Shown one piece after another: positions 12,469 to 27,129 of a stretch of DNA of 64,000 nucleotides. A program made the position numbers and the translations under genes. The DNA is from Tubiluchus corallicola (lineage: Eukaryota; Priapulida; Priapulimorpha; Priapulimorphida; Tubiluchidae): NCBI GenBank assembly GCA_030141605.1, contig JAQGDQ010000038.1, positions 744,001 through 808,000 of the forward strand. Direction: 5' to 3'. Every line of letters begins with the position of its first letter. Position 1 is the first letter of the stretch. The notes beneath the pieces are model-generated. The model was given only the letters and a program-made list of their open reading frames with translations, was not told where the DNA came from and did not search any database.

Positions 12469-15217
12469 ATAAAATAATATAGCAACATTAGAATGCCAAA
12501 AGATTTTGCAACTGCACACATCTGATTTAAAGTAAATTTGCAGACAGTTTTATAGAGTGAGTCTTCTGCCAAAACAAGTGCTCTATCAACAACCTATTTT
12601 ATCGATTTATATTAAAACTGAGTCTGCTCTAATACAAAACACAATTTCTTGAACTTTTACGAAATTGCAGCACCAGAAAAACGGTTGCCAAAAACTTTGC
12701 ATTGGGCAACTAACTGTAAAAAAATTAATAATTTAATTTTATGAACATTATTTTCCAGCAACCAAGCAATGTCTTTGAAATATATAACTGATGCCTGAAA
12801 CAACACATTTCTATGCTTGGAAATCTTAAAATGGAGATTTTTCAAACATTTTGTTCGAACAGCACACTGCTAATTTATGGGTCATGAAAGTTCTTGCCAA
12901 CTTGTCATTGTTGTAATTCTCCTTTAGAACATTTGACCAACTAAATTACAAGTTTTCTGTTTGACAACTTGTTACCTATTGTTTGCCATAGACCATAGAA
13001 TTTATATTAGAACATGGTGCCCATTGTGGCTTCATTTTTGTGCAAGGCTAGCAATCTCCCTGTGCACATGTGTGGCGTTTAAATGAATGCCTATCACACA
13101 ACATTAGTGTACTGCTAGCAATAACAACTTACAATTAAGGTAGTTAAAGGTACATAATTATTCAAATCAAATCTATTTATCTCTGCCATAAAAACAAACA
13201 TATTGACATACAAGTATAATCCACCTAAATTGGAAGGGGTGACAAAAAAACATGATGTTACTGAATCAGCCACCCCACAATTAATTCAAACTTATTCAAC
13301 ATACTGCAAAACAGACTATCGGATGTTTTTTCTCAGAAAAATATTACAAATCATTAACAACAAAAAATAAATAAAAAAATCAACATGCAAAAATAGACAC
13401 GGATTTGTAGAGTAAACATTACAAAATATCATGTCAGTAAATAAATAGAAAAATATAATTCTCAAGCAAATCATGCTATAATACTGTGTATGCTAAACTA
13501 TACACAGGTAATTTTTCATTAATGAAAAAAGTGAACACTACAAAAAACTGTCATCAGGCAATTGTACAATGTAAATTAAAATTCAATATGCTCAAACAAA
13601 AAATAATAAAGAAAATGTCATGCAATTAAATAAATGCTAAGTGCCTTAGATTTTTCACATATTTAGTAGACATTTGTAGAAGCTAATAAATTCCTTTTTT
13701 AATGTTATCCTGCATACATCTAGTAGACAATTTTTGGGAATTCGGCCGTTTACTGCATCATCCTTTTATTTTCATTCTTTCCAATTAAGTCCAATCGAAT
13801 TGTAATTGCATTTACAATTGGACCGACGGTAACCTTAACTGTCATTTCGTATTGTTTAAATGTTAGTAACGGGCCGTATCATTTTATCAATAACTTATCT
13901 TCGGCAAAAAGAATCGCGTCAAATCGTTATTGCACCGCTGGATTCGTATCGTCTAACATCACTGGGCTAGATACACTAGTTCAAAATTCCATTAACATGT
14001 GAATTTAAATAAGCATTATATCAAGCAATAACAAAAACAGCATGTCAAACCTTAGCCTAGATTAGCACTCAACTTCAACAACTAAGCAGTAGACTTTGAA
14101 GACCAGTCAACGAACTTTTCATACAATCGATTTTTAGAAAACTTCCTAGAAAATCAGCACCAAATGTCTCTGCGTTTGGTTTCTTTTGTGGATATCAGTG
14201 CTTTTAAACGCAACCCATTTTTACAGATTTCGTGCTAATCTGACAGGACGCCGTCACGCTCATGTAAGGTTCTGGCGATAAATAATGAATGCAGCTTGCT
14301 AGCTCGGCGAATGCACCGATTCTAGTATAAATTTGTGATCTAATGTGCTTTTGTTTTATTTGCAGTTACCAATACTATAATGCCTTGCATCAACTACTGC
14401 AATCGATACTGAGTATTATAGGCAAAAACTTGCTAAACAGTGCATTGCATGTGGAAATTTTTTAATGACATTGCTAGGTCGGTACAAAAACAACAAGCAA
14501 TACAGTACAGAACAATTTATTACATCAGACTACTACTGAAACAATAGGAAAACCACAATGCCTCAGAATCTAGTATCAAAGCTTCGGATGTCTTCCACAG
14601 CCTACAAACATGAAAAGTGTGTTTGGAGCAGCGAGTTCGAACCTCTGAAATTGATTTTGTTTTTGATTGCACTGAATGACGTTGAAATTCATCTCAATCT
14701 AGCACATTGGTGTTACTTGGAAAGACAAAGTGAATGCCTATAGATCATCCTAAAATATGCTGCTACTGATGTACAATCGTGTATTTGAATTGCTGTGATA
14801 TTATGTAATAGCTGTTTTGTCTAAATAAAATGAACTTGAATTTAGGTGACAATATGCAGACCGTGCATGGAAAATTGGACATGCGCAGATGAGCGTTTTG
14901 CTATACCCTGCATGAAAATGGTAATAACAAGATCAAAACCCGGCAATGACAAATATTATTGTCAATATGAATGACGGTGGTCATAATGGTGGACTCTGCA
15001 AATTTAGTTAAATCGGTTGAAAATTTTATTAATCAGTAAATTTAAACCCAGTCATTGAATGCATAAAATGGGAGAAAATGAATAAAAAATTAAAGCCCCA
15101 CCCCACACAATGCATGCCAAGTGCTATTTGTGTATCATCTGTCAATCCAAGAATGAAAAATGAAGATATGAAACTGAAAGGTAAAAAGTAAACAATATAC
15201 TATAATGTAATGTAATA

Positions 15218-15300
15218 AAACATGACATGGCATAACATAACACAACACAACATGACATGACATGGCATCACGTGACATGACATGACATAACATAACATAT
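15218..15300. repeat. Imperfect pentanucleotide tract (ACATG/ACATA)n
   Basis: About 80 bp of back-to-back variants of a five-base unit (acatg, acata, acaca, gcatc). The ORFs read through it on the minus strand are simply translations of the repeat. Confidence 0.85.
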
Positions 15301-15324
15301 TCACATGCAAATAAAGATGATGGC

Positions 15325-15485
15325 ATGCAGTTGAATCGAATCTAATTGAATTTTTGACATTTGAACTCGAATCAAATCGAATATCAACATTTCGAATCCG
15401 AATCGAATTCGAAGTCAGTTTTAAATTTTCGAATAGCAAATAAATGCAGTCTCGAATTGTAGGTTAGAATCGAATTAGAATTAAA
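15325..15485. repeat. GAATC/ATTCG-rich repeat, probable transposon remnant
   Basis: A dense run of near-copies of GAATCGAAT on both strands over ~160 bp. The same unusual texture occurs inside the terminal-inverted-repeat element at 63.14-63.67 kb, so this is probably a relic of the same family. I see no intact termini here. Confidence 0.55.
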
Positions 15486-15884
15486 AAACTCGTTTATCTA
15501 ATTCGGATGTTCGATGTACATGCCTAACAGTCTCACAGTTTGCTTCATACAAAAGTTGAAAAAGCTTGGGTAAATTTTGTCTGAGGCTATTTGAACCGGG
15601 CAATTTCTTGAAGAAAGTGTGACTAGCATAGCTATTATTGTAACACGTCACGTCTATCCGGATCAGTCTACGACTCCGAGCAATGTCATATATCTTATAC
15701 AGACCGCGCATAATGGCCGTAATGCAGAAAATTTCTTTGCGTCTTAATCTGAAAAAATATTAAACAAACGACTCAAAACAGTATGGCTTAGTAAACTTGT
15801 GACCGGTTACTAGTTATTGCAGAGCACGAACAGAAGATTGGAAAATTGTTATTAAGTTTCATTTCTTTAAAAGATTATAAAGAA

Positions 15885-18800
15885 ATGGCTGCAATACGGC
15901 ATACATTGCAAAAAAGCGTATTTCTTCCTAGCGATGAAAGGTTGATTGGCGTTGTTCATGTTACGAAAGTTGCAAAAAAGAAGAAGCAAAGTTTTTTGTG
16001 TGCAGCAGGTGATTTGAACTTCTGAAGTTGTATTTGATTTTTTTTGTTGACAGTTGATATTTGTTCGGAATCAGCATATTTCTTTCAGCTAATCACCCGC
16101 ATCGTGATACCTGGTGCGAAGGTTTTAACGTCAGTTTTATTTACTGTTTTGCAGCAGAGCTAATATTGCAAAATATTATTGTATCGTAATAGAGGTGACC
16201 TGCAAAGTCCGGGTATCAGTAAAAGTAATAAGAAAAACGACCGTTTTTGTTTTACAACTTAAAACTTTTTTCCATTTATTTGTAATTGTTTATGAACAAG
16301 GACTAACATGTTTGACTTATTGTAAGCCTTTTTTTGAGAAAAATGTGATCTCGATCTGTGTGATGTTACAGAATATTATATGTTTGAAGGTAGTATACTG
16401 TACTGTTTTTTAGCAGATACATATCTGCAGCAGTTAGCTAGAAACTACAGCAGTAATATAGAAAAAAATCAGTCTTTTATTTTTACTTTAAGTTAGGGGA
16501 ATGGAAATGCGAAATAAAGACAAGTTCTGCTAAGTGTGACCACAAATTTATCATTTTTCTCCACGAAATGTACTTGCAAGCAAAAAATCCTAAGAATAGG
16601 CCGCAATGCAAGATTTGATTAGGACACTGACTGATTTTATTGGGTTTGAGTTGGACATTTGATGTATTCGATTTTGGTAACATTGGGAGCTTTGTCCATC
16701 CATTTTTAGGAAGCAGCAATAAGTTCCGTTTTTTGGAAAACTTGTGGTAACATACAACTGAAAGTGAACTTACTATGCTACTACCGCTATGGCTGTCACA
16801 TTTATACATGTAAACAGAAGTGTTTAGTTTAGTCACTCTAAATGTTTACTGATTTTTGAAAACGATAAACAGTTCCATTTACCTTGCTTTTGAAATGATT
16901 AACAGTAGCTGATAAAGTTGTTTTTTTAACAAAAGGATCATTCTGAGAATGTATGGTGATAAATTTATTAGTTACTACACTTATTTGTTTCTATTAAAAT
17001 GTATTTTCATCTACTAGGATCTAATACATCAGTAAAATATATGTGAATTTATTTATTTAATCCGGGAACTGAAGGAACTACTAGCTTTTAACATAGTTAT
17101 TCCTAGTTGCTGATAAGCAGCAGCAGCAGCCTGCACAGCCAAAGCTGCTCATTTCTCTTTCAAGGCTGTCATAGTGTAATTAATCACCGCTGATCACCTT
17201 TCTTGTCTATCCTTAAGGTATCTAAGTGTACACTACATTGGAAATATTTGCATAAATGGCATGTAAGTTTATGTAATAGCTTACATGCACAATAAAACAA
17301 ATAGTTGTGGCTTATCCTGACTTTTTAACCTTTGTAAGGTATTCAAGTTTGACAGAAGTTTAAATTAAAATACCTTTCCAGCTGTAATAAACAGCTAGAT
17401 ATTATAACATAGTTTTATGCTTACAAACAAGTGAATACTATATATACAATTATACATAGAGCTTGTACTATAAATACAATATTTGAAACACAGCCAATAT
17501 TTAGAAATGATTTTATTTACTTGCTATGTTTAATGTAATAGGTTATCAAAATTTTAGATTTGAAGCGTTAGATTAAGCGAGCACAACAATAGAAACCACA
17601 TATATTTCCACAAAGTAATCGTCATTAAAGATTTAAAGTTGCTATTTGATACTATTTGACAAGGTGCTTTAGTTGGTGCTTAATGCAGTGCACATTAACT
17701 AATAATTAAGTGCGGTTTTTCATGATGAAATGATGATGTAATGTTTGGTCGTTTTTTATTTGGCTGGAAAAATCCCCTGGAATATTCTTCTCACATTGAG
17801 GTTTCTTGTTTTTAATGCAAAGCTTTCTGATTTTCTGTTTGTTGATAGTTTCTACGGATAAACCACCTGTAGCTGCTGTTTACACTGTGAAAAAGAGTGA
17901 CAAGGGTGACACCTACAAGAAACAAAAGTCATGGATGTTGACAGCTCTTAAAAAAGTGGATGGAAAAGATGCAGGAAAGGTACTGTATAGTTTTAAGCTG
18001 TTTATCTGGCATTTTTTGGGATTTGTTTGACAATGAGGGTTGTGGCTTACAAGAAATTATTTGCTAGTAACTGACAGAATTAATTTTTAAATACGATTTA
18101 ACAGACAGGATTTAAATACGAAATCTATAGTACCCTAGCGTAACAAGAATTTACTTAACTAATAAAGTTCATCAGCCACAAGGTTTAACTGATGAGTATA
18201 AAAATGTTGTCTTGTTCTAAGCTGTCAATGTTTAGTGGAAATTGTTTTGTGGTAAAATTCTGTTTGTGGGCTTTTGTAATACATGTTATTTGTTAAGTTT
18301 GAAACTAATATAATTTGAATGTAATTTCTAGGAGGTGGTTGAATTTGACTTACATTTTGAGAAGATATACAGGTGGGCTGCCAGCAGTGTTCAAGAAAAA
18401 AATGCATTTGTCAGCTGCATATATAAAGTAAGTTGATGTTCTAAGCATTATCTAACTTTGCAAAAATTTGTTTACTTTTTTCTTCCAACTTTTTTCGTAC
18501 AAAAAAGTCATAAGTGTATAATGGTCATTTGATTGTTGTTTGACATTTTTTGGATTTTTTTGTGAAGCTATTTGATTGTTTAAATAACATTATTAACTGT
18601 ACAAACTGTCACTATATTGTTGATATCATCCATTTTAGCTATGATTATTTTACATGTGAAGTTTGTGTTACAAAATGCTTTTATAATGAAATGAACTTAT
18701 TTTACTTAGTTGTGTATTTTGTGTGATTCTTGAATCATGCTTCTAGTCTTTATAATCTTTTTCCAATGTCTAAAACCTTTACAGCCAACAAGAACATTGC

Positions 18801-21800
18801 AGTCATTCAACACTACAGTTTTGTGCAAGTGTAGTTTCCAGTTTCTCGTAGTTTGTGGATTATGTAAATTAAAAAGTCAGTGGCAAAATACTGTACCACA
18901 TTTATCCACCATTAAAATTCACTCATTTTATGGCTAAGATTTATTGATCATTTACAGCAGTTTTGGCAATAGTTTATCCTACCTTATGAAAATGAAGAAT
19001 TTAAAGTAGAAATTGTATGAGTAAGTTTATTTATTAAACATTATTTTCTATAAATATACCATTATTTTATTTTTCAGTTGGTTACCCGTTATCTTCCTCA
19101 TCATCAGATAGAATTTGAGAATGTTCAACAAGATTTGTTGATAGGTAAGGTATGCTGGGTGATTTGAAAACTAACTCTCTTAGTTGCTGCATTCACACAA
19201 GGTCATTTTGATATAATGCAAGTTAGAAGAATTTTTCATTTTTTAAATTGGCAGACATGATTGCTCATGTGAACTACCTTGCCTTAATATGTGGTGATTT
19301 TCTATGAAATTCATTTCGAAGTGTTTTATTCATGTGAATATTATGAATTTAACTGGAAAGAACAGAAGCAAATCTAACAACCTGTTATTTTGCATGCCAT
19401 ATTGTCATTTTTGACTTGTGAACAGCATATATCAAGTAGCATGTATGTGTGAAACACTAGCAGTATGAAACAGCATACATTCAACAGATTGTTGGAAGTG
19501 AAAATTAGAGCTTCATTATATGACAAGCTTTAGTTGCTCAAAATGAATGCTATTTGAAAGTTAAATTTTATGATCAAGCTTTAATCTAATGTGATGTTTA
19601 TGTGTTATCAAATTCCTTTGACCAGACTTCTTCGTAATTTTTTTATTAATTTTCATAAAAGATATTATAGCTATTTATTGCAGAATTTGTCTAAAACTCT
19701 TAGTTGAGTATAAGTTTTATCTTGTTATAGCTTTTTGTACTATTTGTTTCTTCATAACCAAAAGGATTTATTTAGTCTGGACCCTTGTTGATGCAGTCTT
19801 GCTGATTGTGCTTTTAATGACTGTTTTATATTTTGAAAAGTTTTACATGACAGAACATGTTCAGAAGCATGTCACAACAGTCATACAACTTTCAAATCAA
19901 AGTATTTTGTTTTCAAGACTGCATAGAATGCTATAGAGCCTTTTTGATACTGTTTAGAAGCTAAGGCCAGCCATCTAAGATGTAAAACTGAACTATCTAA
20001 GACAGCTTTCTAAGGCTGATTGTATGGAAATGAAATGCTAATATTTGCTCTTACTTTACTAGTGTTTGTGCACAACAGTAGTGTTGCAGGCATTTACTGA
20101 TATATCGCTTTAATTGTATACCTCCTAGTCAAGACAAAATTTGGTAAAATTTTTGGTAACAGGAATTTGTGCAGCTGATATAGCACTTCTAAATAAAGAA
20201 ATAATAGGGTGAAGGTTTGGCATTTGAATTGCATAAAATAAAATTTGCAATGTGTAGTTCTTTTATTTTCTAGAGTCAGTGATTAGAAAAACACGAAGGA
20301 GCTATCATCACCAGTCATTAGATTTTTGGGCTTGTGACCTTGCCTCATTTCTTTGTGTTTCTTTTGAGAATGGAAGTTTTTTGATCTATGGTTCAGAAAC
20401 TGTAGCTCAAATGTAAGGATGCAGTATTTATTTGTTTAATAGATGCATCTCTACAAGAGGACACGTCATCTGCAGCTCCAGCTGATTCGCTAGACATGCA
20501 AGATTATCAGGCCTTGTCACCTAGAGAGGAAGCAGATGTGAAGAAGCTTATGGCTGAATGTGATAGTTCAGTAACCAATGCGGAACAGTTTGTCGAGCAG
20601 TTAGTTAAAGATTTGTCTGTGTTGGATGAGGTAAGAGATATCTCATTATCATCAAATACTAAAACAGAAGCCTATGTATGTAGTTACTTTGATTAATAAC
20701 TAATGATTAGCAAAGTCAAAGCTGTATTGTGTGACAATTTTGTTATGCCCTTAAAGCAAGTGTGTGATGTACAAAAATTTGTTATAATATTTTAAAGAAA
20801 AAAGTCGAAAGGGAAGTAACATCGCCAGCTAAAATTCTAACACGGAACTTATTTTAGCTGCATTTTACTGGAAAACAATCCAATTCAATGCTTCATCAGT
20901 GATACTTCCATTAGGATGAGGTCTCTCTGTAAAATTAGTAGGAAGACTTGTAAAGCATGTGGTTAAAGTTTAGAGGCAATGGAGTGTTCGAAAATGTGCA
21001 AAAGTACTTTTGCAAGATTAACATTTTTTCTTAAAATGATCTGTTTTGTCTTATAACATTTGTTTTAAAACAATAAAGAGTTCCCCCAACAATGTATTGT
21101 TGTCTTGCAAGTGCTTCTCCAAAATCTGAACAAAAAAAAGCACAACAGCATCTTTTTTGATGGAAAATCCATCGTTTGTTTTGTAGTCTGTACTGTGTGT
21201 GTTGAGGTTCTGTCATGTTTCTTACACTTTTGCTTCAGGCTAATCTGCATTCTTTGATGGCATCGGAACAGCAAGTCACGGAGCTGATGAGTTTACTAGA
21301 GCAGGGAATTAATGAAGCTGAGAGAATAGAACAGCGGCTAGACAAATACGATTTACTTTTGCAAGTAAAACCAATTACGTTAACCTACAGTATCTTACCA
21401 CATATTTCTGAGTTTGGAAAGTCGGTGTGTTTAATGATTATCGTGTCTAATTTATAGAAAGTCCAGTTTCAAAATTCAATCAGAACTAAAATATCTGAAA
21501 CTTGTGTAAATTTGAGTTACCCATATTACTAAAAATGTATATTTTTGAAAACTTGAAGTGATTTTTTATTTTTTAAAACAATTAAGTGGCTTTGCCTAAT
21601 TGTTATAATAAGCAAAGACCGAATGTTTACTGTTTTATGCAGTTAGCCAATTCTTAACAGTTTTAATCATCTCATTGCCGTATTTTTATTAATCACATTT
21701 TTTCATTAAGTTTTTCAAAAAGCTAAGTTTTTCATTGTTCGGCTTCAGAAAAGCTAGATTGATCTCAGGATTGTTTATAGGGAGTGAAAGATTACATGGA

Positions 21801-24800
21801 GACAGTCACCGAGAAAGACACAATGATTACTGTGCACACATCAAACAAATCAAAGTTAACTGATTGCTTGGAGGATTTGATAGTAAGGATATATTTTGAC
21901 ATTTGTTACCAAATGAGTTAGTTAAGAATGACGTTTGTTCAGAAAACATGGGTCACAAACAGTGACTTATCAGATTAAATAGGTGTTGCAAAAATGTATT
22001 TTAATTGTTTTTTTAATACAAAATATTTCAAAATTACTTTACACCTGCTAAGTTCTGACTCAGATGTGTCACAACAAAAATAGTAAAGTTTGCAGATGAC
22101 TCTTATTTAAGTGTTCTTTTTTTATGACAAAGAAAACCCACTAATGGAAATGAAAAATATTAAAGCTTGGCATGTGCCACATTTCGAAAATAAAAAGAAG
22201 TGGTGTTTGACTTTAGGAACGCTTCAATGTCTCCTGAAGAATTAGATGGAGTCAGGGGAATATTGAATTTAAACCTACTTTTAATAACATTCAAAGATGA
22301 GTTGGCCTGATCATATTCACTTTACAAGCAAAAGAAGTTGGCAGACAATCTGTTGTTTAGACTGCAGAAAATGAGTACACTGTAGAAGTAAACATGTTTT
22401 TTCATTCGTTAATAGTGCTATTATTATTCTGTGCTTTTCAGTTATGGAACTTTTTAACCGGGGGATATTTTAAGCAGTAGCGGCTCGTGTATAGGTGTTG
22501 TGGAACTGCAGCACCCCCTATTTTCACTCAATATTATCGATAATATTCAATATAATAAGTCTTTTTTTACCTTAGTTCTTTCTTTATAGTAGTATGGTCC
22601 AGAACATACGTGAGGGCAGTACTGTTTGCTTCACAGACCAGCACAACGCGCTTAGAGCTTAAGCAACGTGGTGTTTGGCTGTTCTGCACATGTGGCCATG
22701 TGCACATGTCTGAGATAAGATGCTGCACTTTAGGTAGAAAGAGTACTGTCGCTCATGCAGTGTGCGTTGTCAGTTGTCACGTGCTTAAAAGCCTTGTACC
22801 GGCATTTTCTTGAACTGCGACAATTTAGGCTATTTGTAAGCAAACAGTATTTTTTGTTTAGAATTTTATGAAGTTTGTGTTTGTTTATTTAATATTACAA
22901 TTACAACATTAAAAATTTCATAAGTTTGTTTCATTTTACACAGTATTAAAACAATGGCTAAAAATTTTCTGAAGCAGCACCCTCAAACATTTTAGCTACG
23001 ACCCACCACCACTGATTTTAAGTTGATTCAATATGTATGAAATAGTGCAGGAAAAGGCAAAGTGGAAAGTCTCATGCAGGAGCGAAAGCATTATTTTGGA
23101 GTAAAGATGCAAGATAGCTCAGCAAAGTAGGGTCACACGTTTCACAGTCTCCTACCGCCAAACAGAAAATAGAACGTCTTACAAATACTTGTACGAAGAG
23201 CAGATGATACTTTTATACATGCATGTAAAGAAAATTTAATGAGGATTTTCATTATTATTTTTGTGTTTATTATTCTCTGTTGGTTTTATAGGTTATCCAT
23301 ATTAATTAGTTCAAAATAATCTCTTTCTTTTTTACACTTTAAATTACCCGTGAATTTGTTTTAATACTGATGTATTGGAATTTTATTTGTCAATTTTAAT
23401 TTAAGAATATTGTAGTTCAGCTTGTAATAATAATACTTCAATTAATATTTCTGTAAAATATTCATGGAGAATGGTAATTTTTTAGTTCTTTTCTTTCTTA
23501 CTTAAACAAAAACATCTTTAATGAACTGGTGAATTTGCAAACAATTTGCCAAATTTCTAGCAGTACATTAATTTCAACAGTACAATGCCCCTTAACTTAA
23601 TATCTGCATGAATTGTCTGCTGAAAGTTCATAATGCATGTAATTATTGTCAATACTAAGGTACCTGGTACAACATTCCTATAGTTTTTTGCACATACTGA
23701 CATTAAAATCACATTACGCACACTTTTTTGCCGACTGTAAGGGGTTTAGGGAATTTTTTTAAAAAATCTTTAATAATAGTAGACTTTGATAGTTTGCAAC
23801 TAATTTTTTAAGGAAATCGAAACCATTTTTGTGTTTCAAAACGGTTTATCATTTGCTTTCTTAAAACATGTGTAGATTAAAACATTATAAATACTTTATT
23901 TCAGTATAAACTAGACATTCCCCACAACGATCAGATGACGTTATTGGACGGTGATCTGACAAAACCACATGGGATACGTAAATGTGTTGCTGCAACCAAA
24001 ATATTAGACCAGGCTATGAATGCAGAACTGGATCCTGGTAATTCCTGCTGAGCTTATATTAAATGCCTTTAATTGAGTTTTGTTAGAGCTTTTAATTAGA
24101 GATTTTTGTTAGAGATTCACTACATTTAATTTAGTTTCACATTTTCGCTACTTATAACAGAGGTTTTTTTATGTTCCTGTATTGATTTTTATTTTTTAAT
24201 ATAGGTCTAGAAAGAATGCGAGCAGTTCAAGAACAGCAAAAGTTATTTGACAAACTATTACATACATTTGCTAAACGCTTTTCGCATCAGATGAATAATC
24301 TTTTCATCCATCTGGTAAATATTATTGAGGTTCACTATTAAACATTATTTGTTTTACTGTATCCTGCATAGTAATGGAGTGTAATCCTTTTTTGTTGCAT
24401 CTTGTTTTTGAGGTAGGCCAGAAACAAGCTGCCCGTGTTTCTAACACTGAAATAATCAGAATTAAGTGCCAAACTAAAGCATGTCAACGACTGCAAACAA
24501 TTTTTTTGCATACAAAAAAATAAAAGCAGTTACATGCATGAATGACAAGATATAATTGGAAAAAAATAATTTTTATCTTCAATACTTATTTAACCTAGAA
24601 GACTAAGAAACCCTAAAACCTACATTTCTTATGTTGCATGCTTTATTTGCTTTAAACAAAAGACTCGAATTCTAACTATTTAGTAATGCCACAAATTTAT
24701 GTAATGGTGGTTTGAAATTAAGATCAAGATTTCAAATTTCAAGTTCTTAAATGACTCTATGGCCAGATAAATTTTTTGGCGCAAATTTAAGGCAATAGAC

Positions 24801-27069
24801 ATTAATCTTGCACCTTGCACATTAGTAGCAGAGTCGAACTTTTTACTGTAACACTATTAAAATTTTATACAGCTTATGTGAGCAGAACTTCTCATTTTGT
24901 GTCGTTCACATTTTCCAGAATATTTTGCATTATAGGTGCGAGTTGAAATAGCTGCGAGTATGCATGTCGATAATTACAGGAGCAGTTTTTCAAATTGCTT
25001 TTATTTTAAATTAAATTCATATTTGTTATCCTATTGTCGTAAATGCACTTAAGTTGCATAATGTTGTCATGTATATATTATTTATATTAGAAACTGTAAA
25101 TGGATTTAGGTGCTCTCACCTCTACTTTTAGTGCAATGAACATGAATCAATGGCTCACCAATCACTAGTCCTTTACACAGAGTCGGGAGGCGGGCATGGC
25201 CTTCAGAGTCACGTCAAAATTCATCGAGAGTTACAACCTTATGCTGAGCTAATGACCTGGTTGAAGAAATCTGAACATAACAGTTATAAGCAGTTAGTAA
25301 AGGTAATAAAATATATATTGCTTTGTTTTTTCCTTTGTTTACAACAACTGTCAACATAACAAACTTGGTAACACGAGAGTGAGTTCAAACAGTTTTTAGA
25401 GTAATTTTGAAAGTTAAATTTGTCAAGAAGTGGGATGAGTGATCATGAGGCTCTGAGATTTATTTAATTCACTTTACAGTGTGTAATATGTGTTCAACTT
25501 GATACAAATAAATACACTGTTGCAAAGAGTTTTGGAAGTATTTTGTTTCTTTAACATGTGTTTTTCTTTGTAGATGTATACATCATCTTTTAGTAAATCT
25601 TATGAAAAAGAAATCAGGCAATTTATGGAGCAGTATAGATCATCTCCTCAAAGTCGCCCATCAGAACGAAAGTCAAATACTTTGGGTAAGTCACAAATAA
25701 CCAGGTGAATAATTAAGTCTATTTTGATCAGCGCTTTTTTGTAACTACACAGCTAGCAATTTGAGTTGTACACAAAAATTCAATGATGACAGTCGTGAGG
25801 ATGCTTGGTGACATCGTTGGTATCGTTGGTAATGGCAAAATAGTTGTCTTTTTAGTTAATGTTCTCGTTAATCACATTACTGGAGTTCTGAAATAAGAAC
25901 CAAACACACATTGTCTTTGAATAACATGTCAAGCAAGTCAGTATTTCTCTGTTAATTTTTTCTGTCATTTTGAAGTCACTATTTTTCTTAATCTGTCTTT
26001 TTCTATGTTTTGTATGTTTTAAAAAAAACTTATTCTGTCTGAAATATACACCTGTACTAAAACTAACAGTGGTGGCTATGAGTCTTTTAATTTGGTACTT
26101 TTTATTTCTACTTGTTATAAAACTCAAAACGTTTCTTATGCTACATATATATGATAAGTTTTATTGACTTTTTGTAAAGAACATGAACTGTTACTGAAAT
26201 CGTAATACAAGTTTCTAATTGTCATAATTCATACATTACACCTATACACATGGTTTATGCTGCATGACACTGTCCACGTTTTGTTTTCTTATTTCTATTA
26301 CAGGTGCTGGTTTATCCTCACTGAGCTCTGCTGCACAAGACATTGCCCGTGTGCGATCCAACGCTTCATTGCTGAGTATGGAAGGAGTCGACAGTGGGTC
26401 AGAAATTGACTTGGCAGAGAGGTCAAAATTCGACCTTGCTCTAGAACACATATTGTCGGAATTGGAGCCCATCTGTCTTTCGGAGCAGCAATTCTGTGTG
26501 GAATTTTTTAACTTACCAGACATAGCTGAGGTATTTTTAAGGACAAATATGTAAAGATGTTCTTTGATTTTATGAAATTTTTGTTATTCAGTCATATGTT
26601 GCAGTATCTGAGTATTCATATAAAAAAGGCATATACTGTGTAGTGTTCTTTTTTAGAGTTCTAGAATGCACGTGTATAGCCAGTAATTGCAAAACATCTA
26701 AGCATTGTTTGTTGTACCTTTACATAGTAAGCAGAAAAGACACATTCTAATGTATCATACCTGATGCTCTTCAGTTACATAGTTAAACTTTTCTTTTACC
26801 ATGAACTTGTTTTTAATCCAGGAAAATCCGGCCGATACACCCCAGAAACGTTTAAACAAAACAGAAGAGATGCGAAGGACAATGCACGATCTGTTCCCTA
26901 ATTTAGAATCTGACTTGTATAAATATCTAGATGATTGTTGCAAAGTGGATGGATTGTGAGTTTTCTACAGAATATTGTTTTTTTTACTATTGTTCCTTAA
27001 TTGTAGTAAGGATATTTTTCAATGCATCAATAGTTACATAATTATTAGTTCTATTATACATATTGTTAT

Positions 27070-27129
<60 letters not shown>

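Larger units (their letters stand above)
12469..15884. other. Divergent intergenic region between MYCBP2 and EXOC1
   Basis: AT-rich DNA with no convincing coding exon. It should hold the promoters and 5' non-coding exons of both divergent genes, probably towards 13.7-14.4 kb where base composition is less AT-rich, but no promoter motif is clear. Its recognisable content is a pentanucleotide tract and an adjoining GAATC-rich repeat at 15.2-15.5 kb. Confidence 0.5.

Noticed and set aside
16483..16836. 117-codon minus-strand ORF in EXOC1 intron 1
   Set aside because: No recognisable domain and no splice context; length is plausible by chance in a 1.8-kb intron.
20274..20412. Possible alternative EXOC1 exon, open in frame with good AG and GTAAGG borders
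   Set aside because: Only 30 bases separate its donor from the next acceptor, too short for an intron, and inclusion shifts the frame into a stop.
22610..22813. 67-codon ORF as a transposase remnant
   Set aside because: It lies inside the hAT MITE but shows no hAT transposase motif and is too short.
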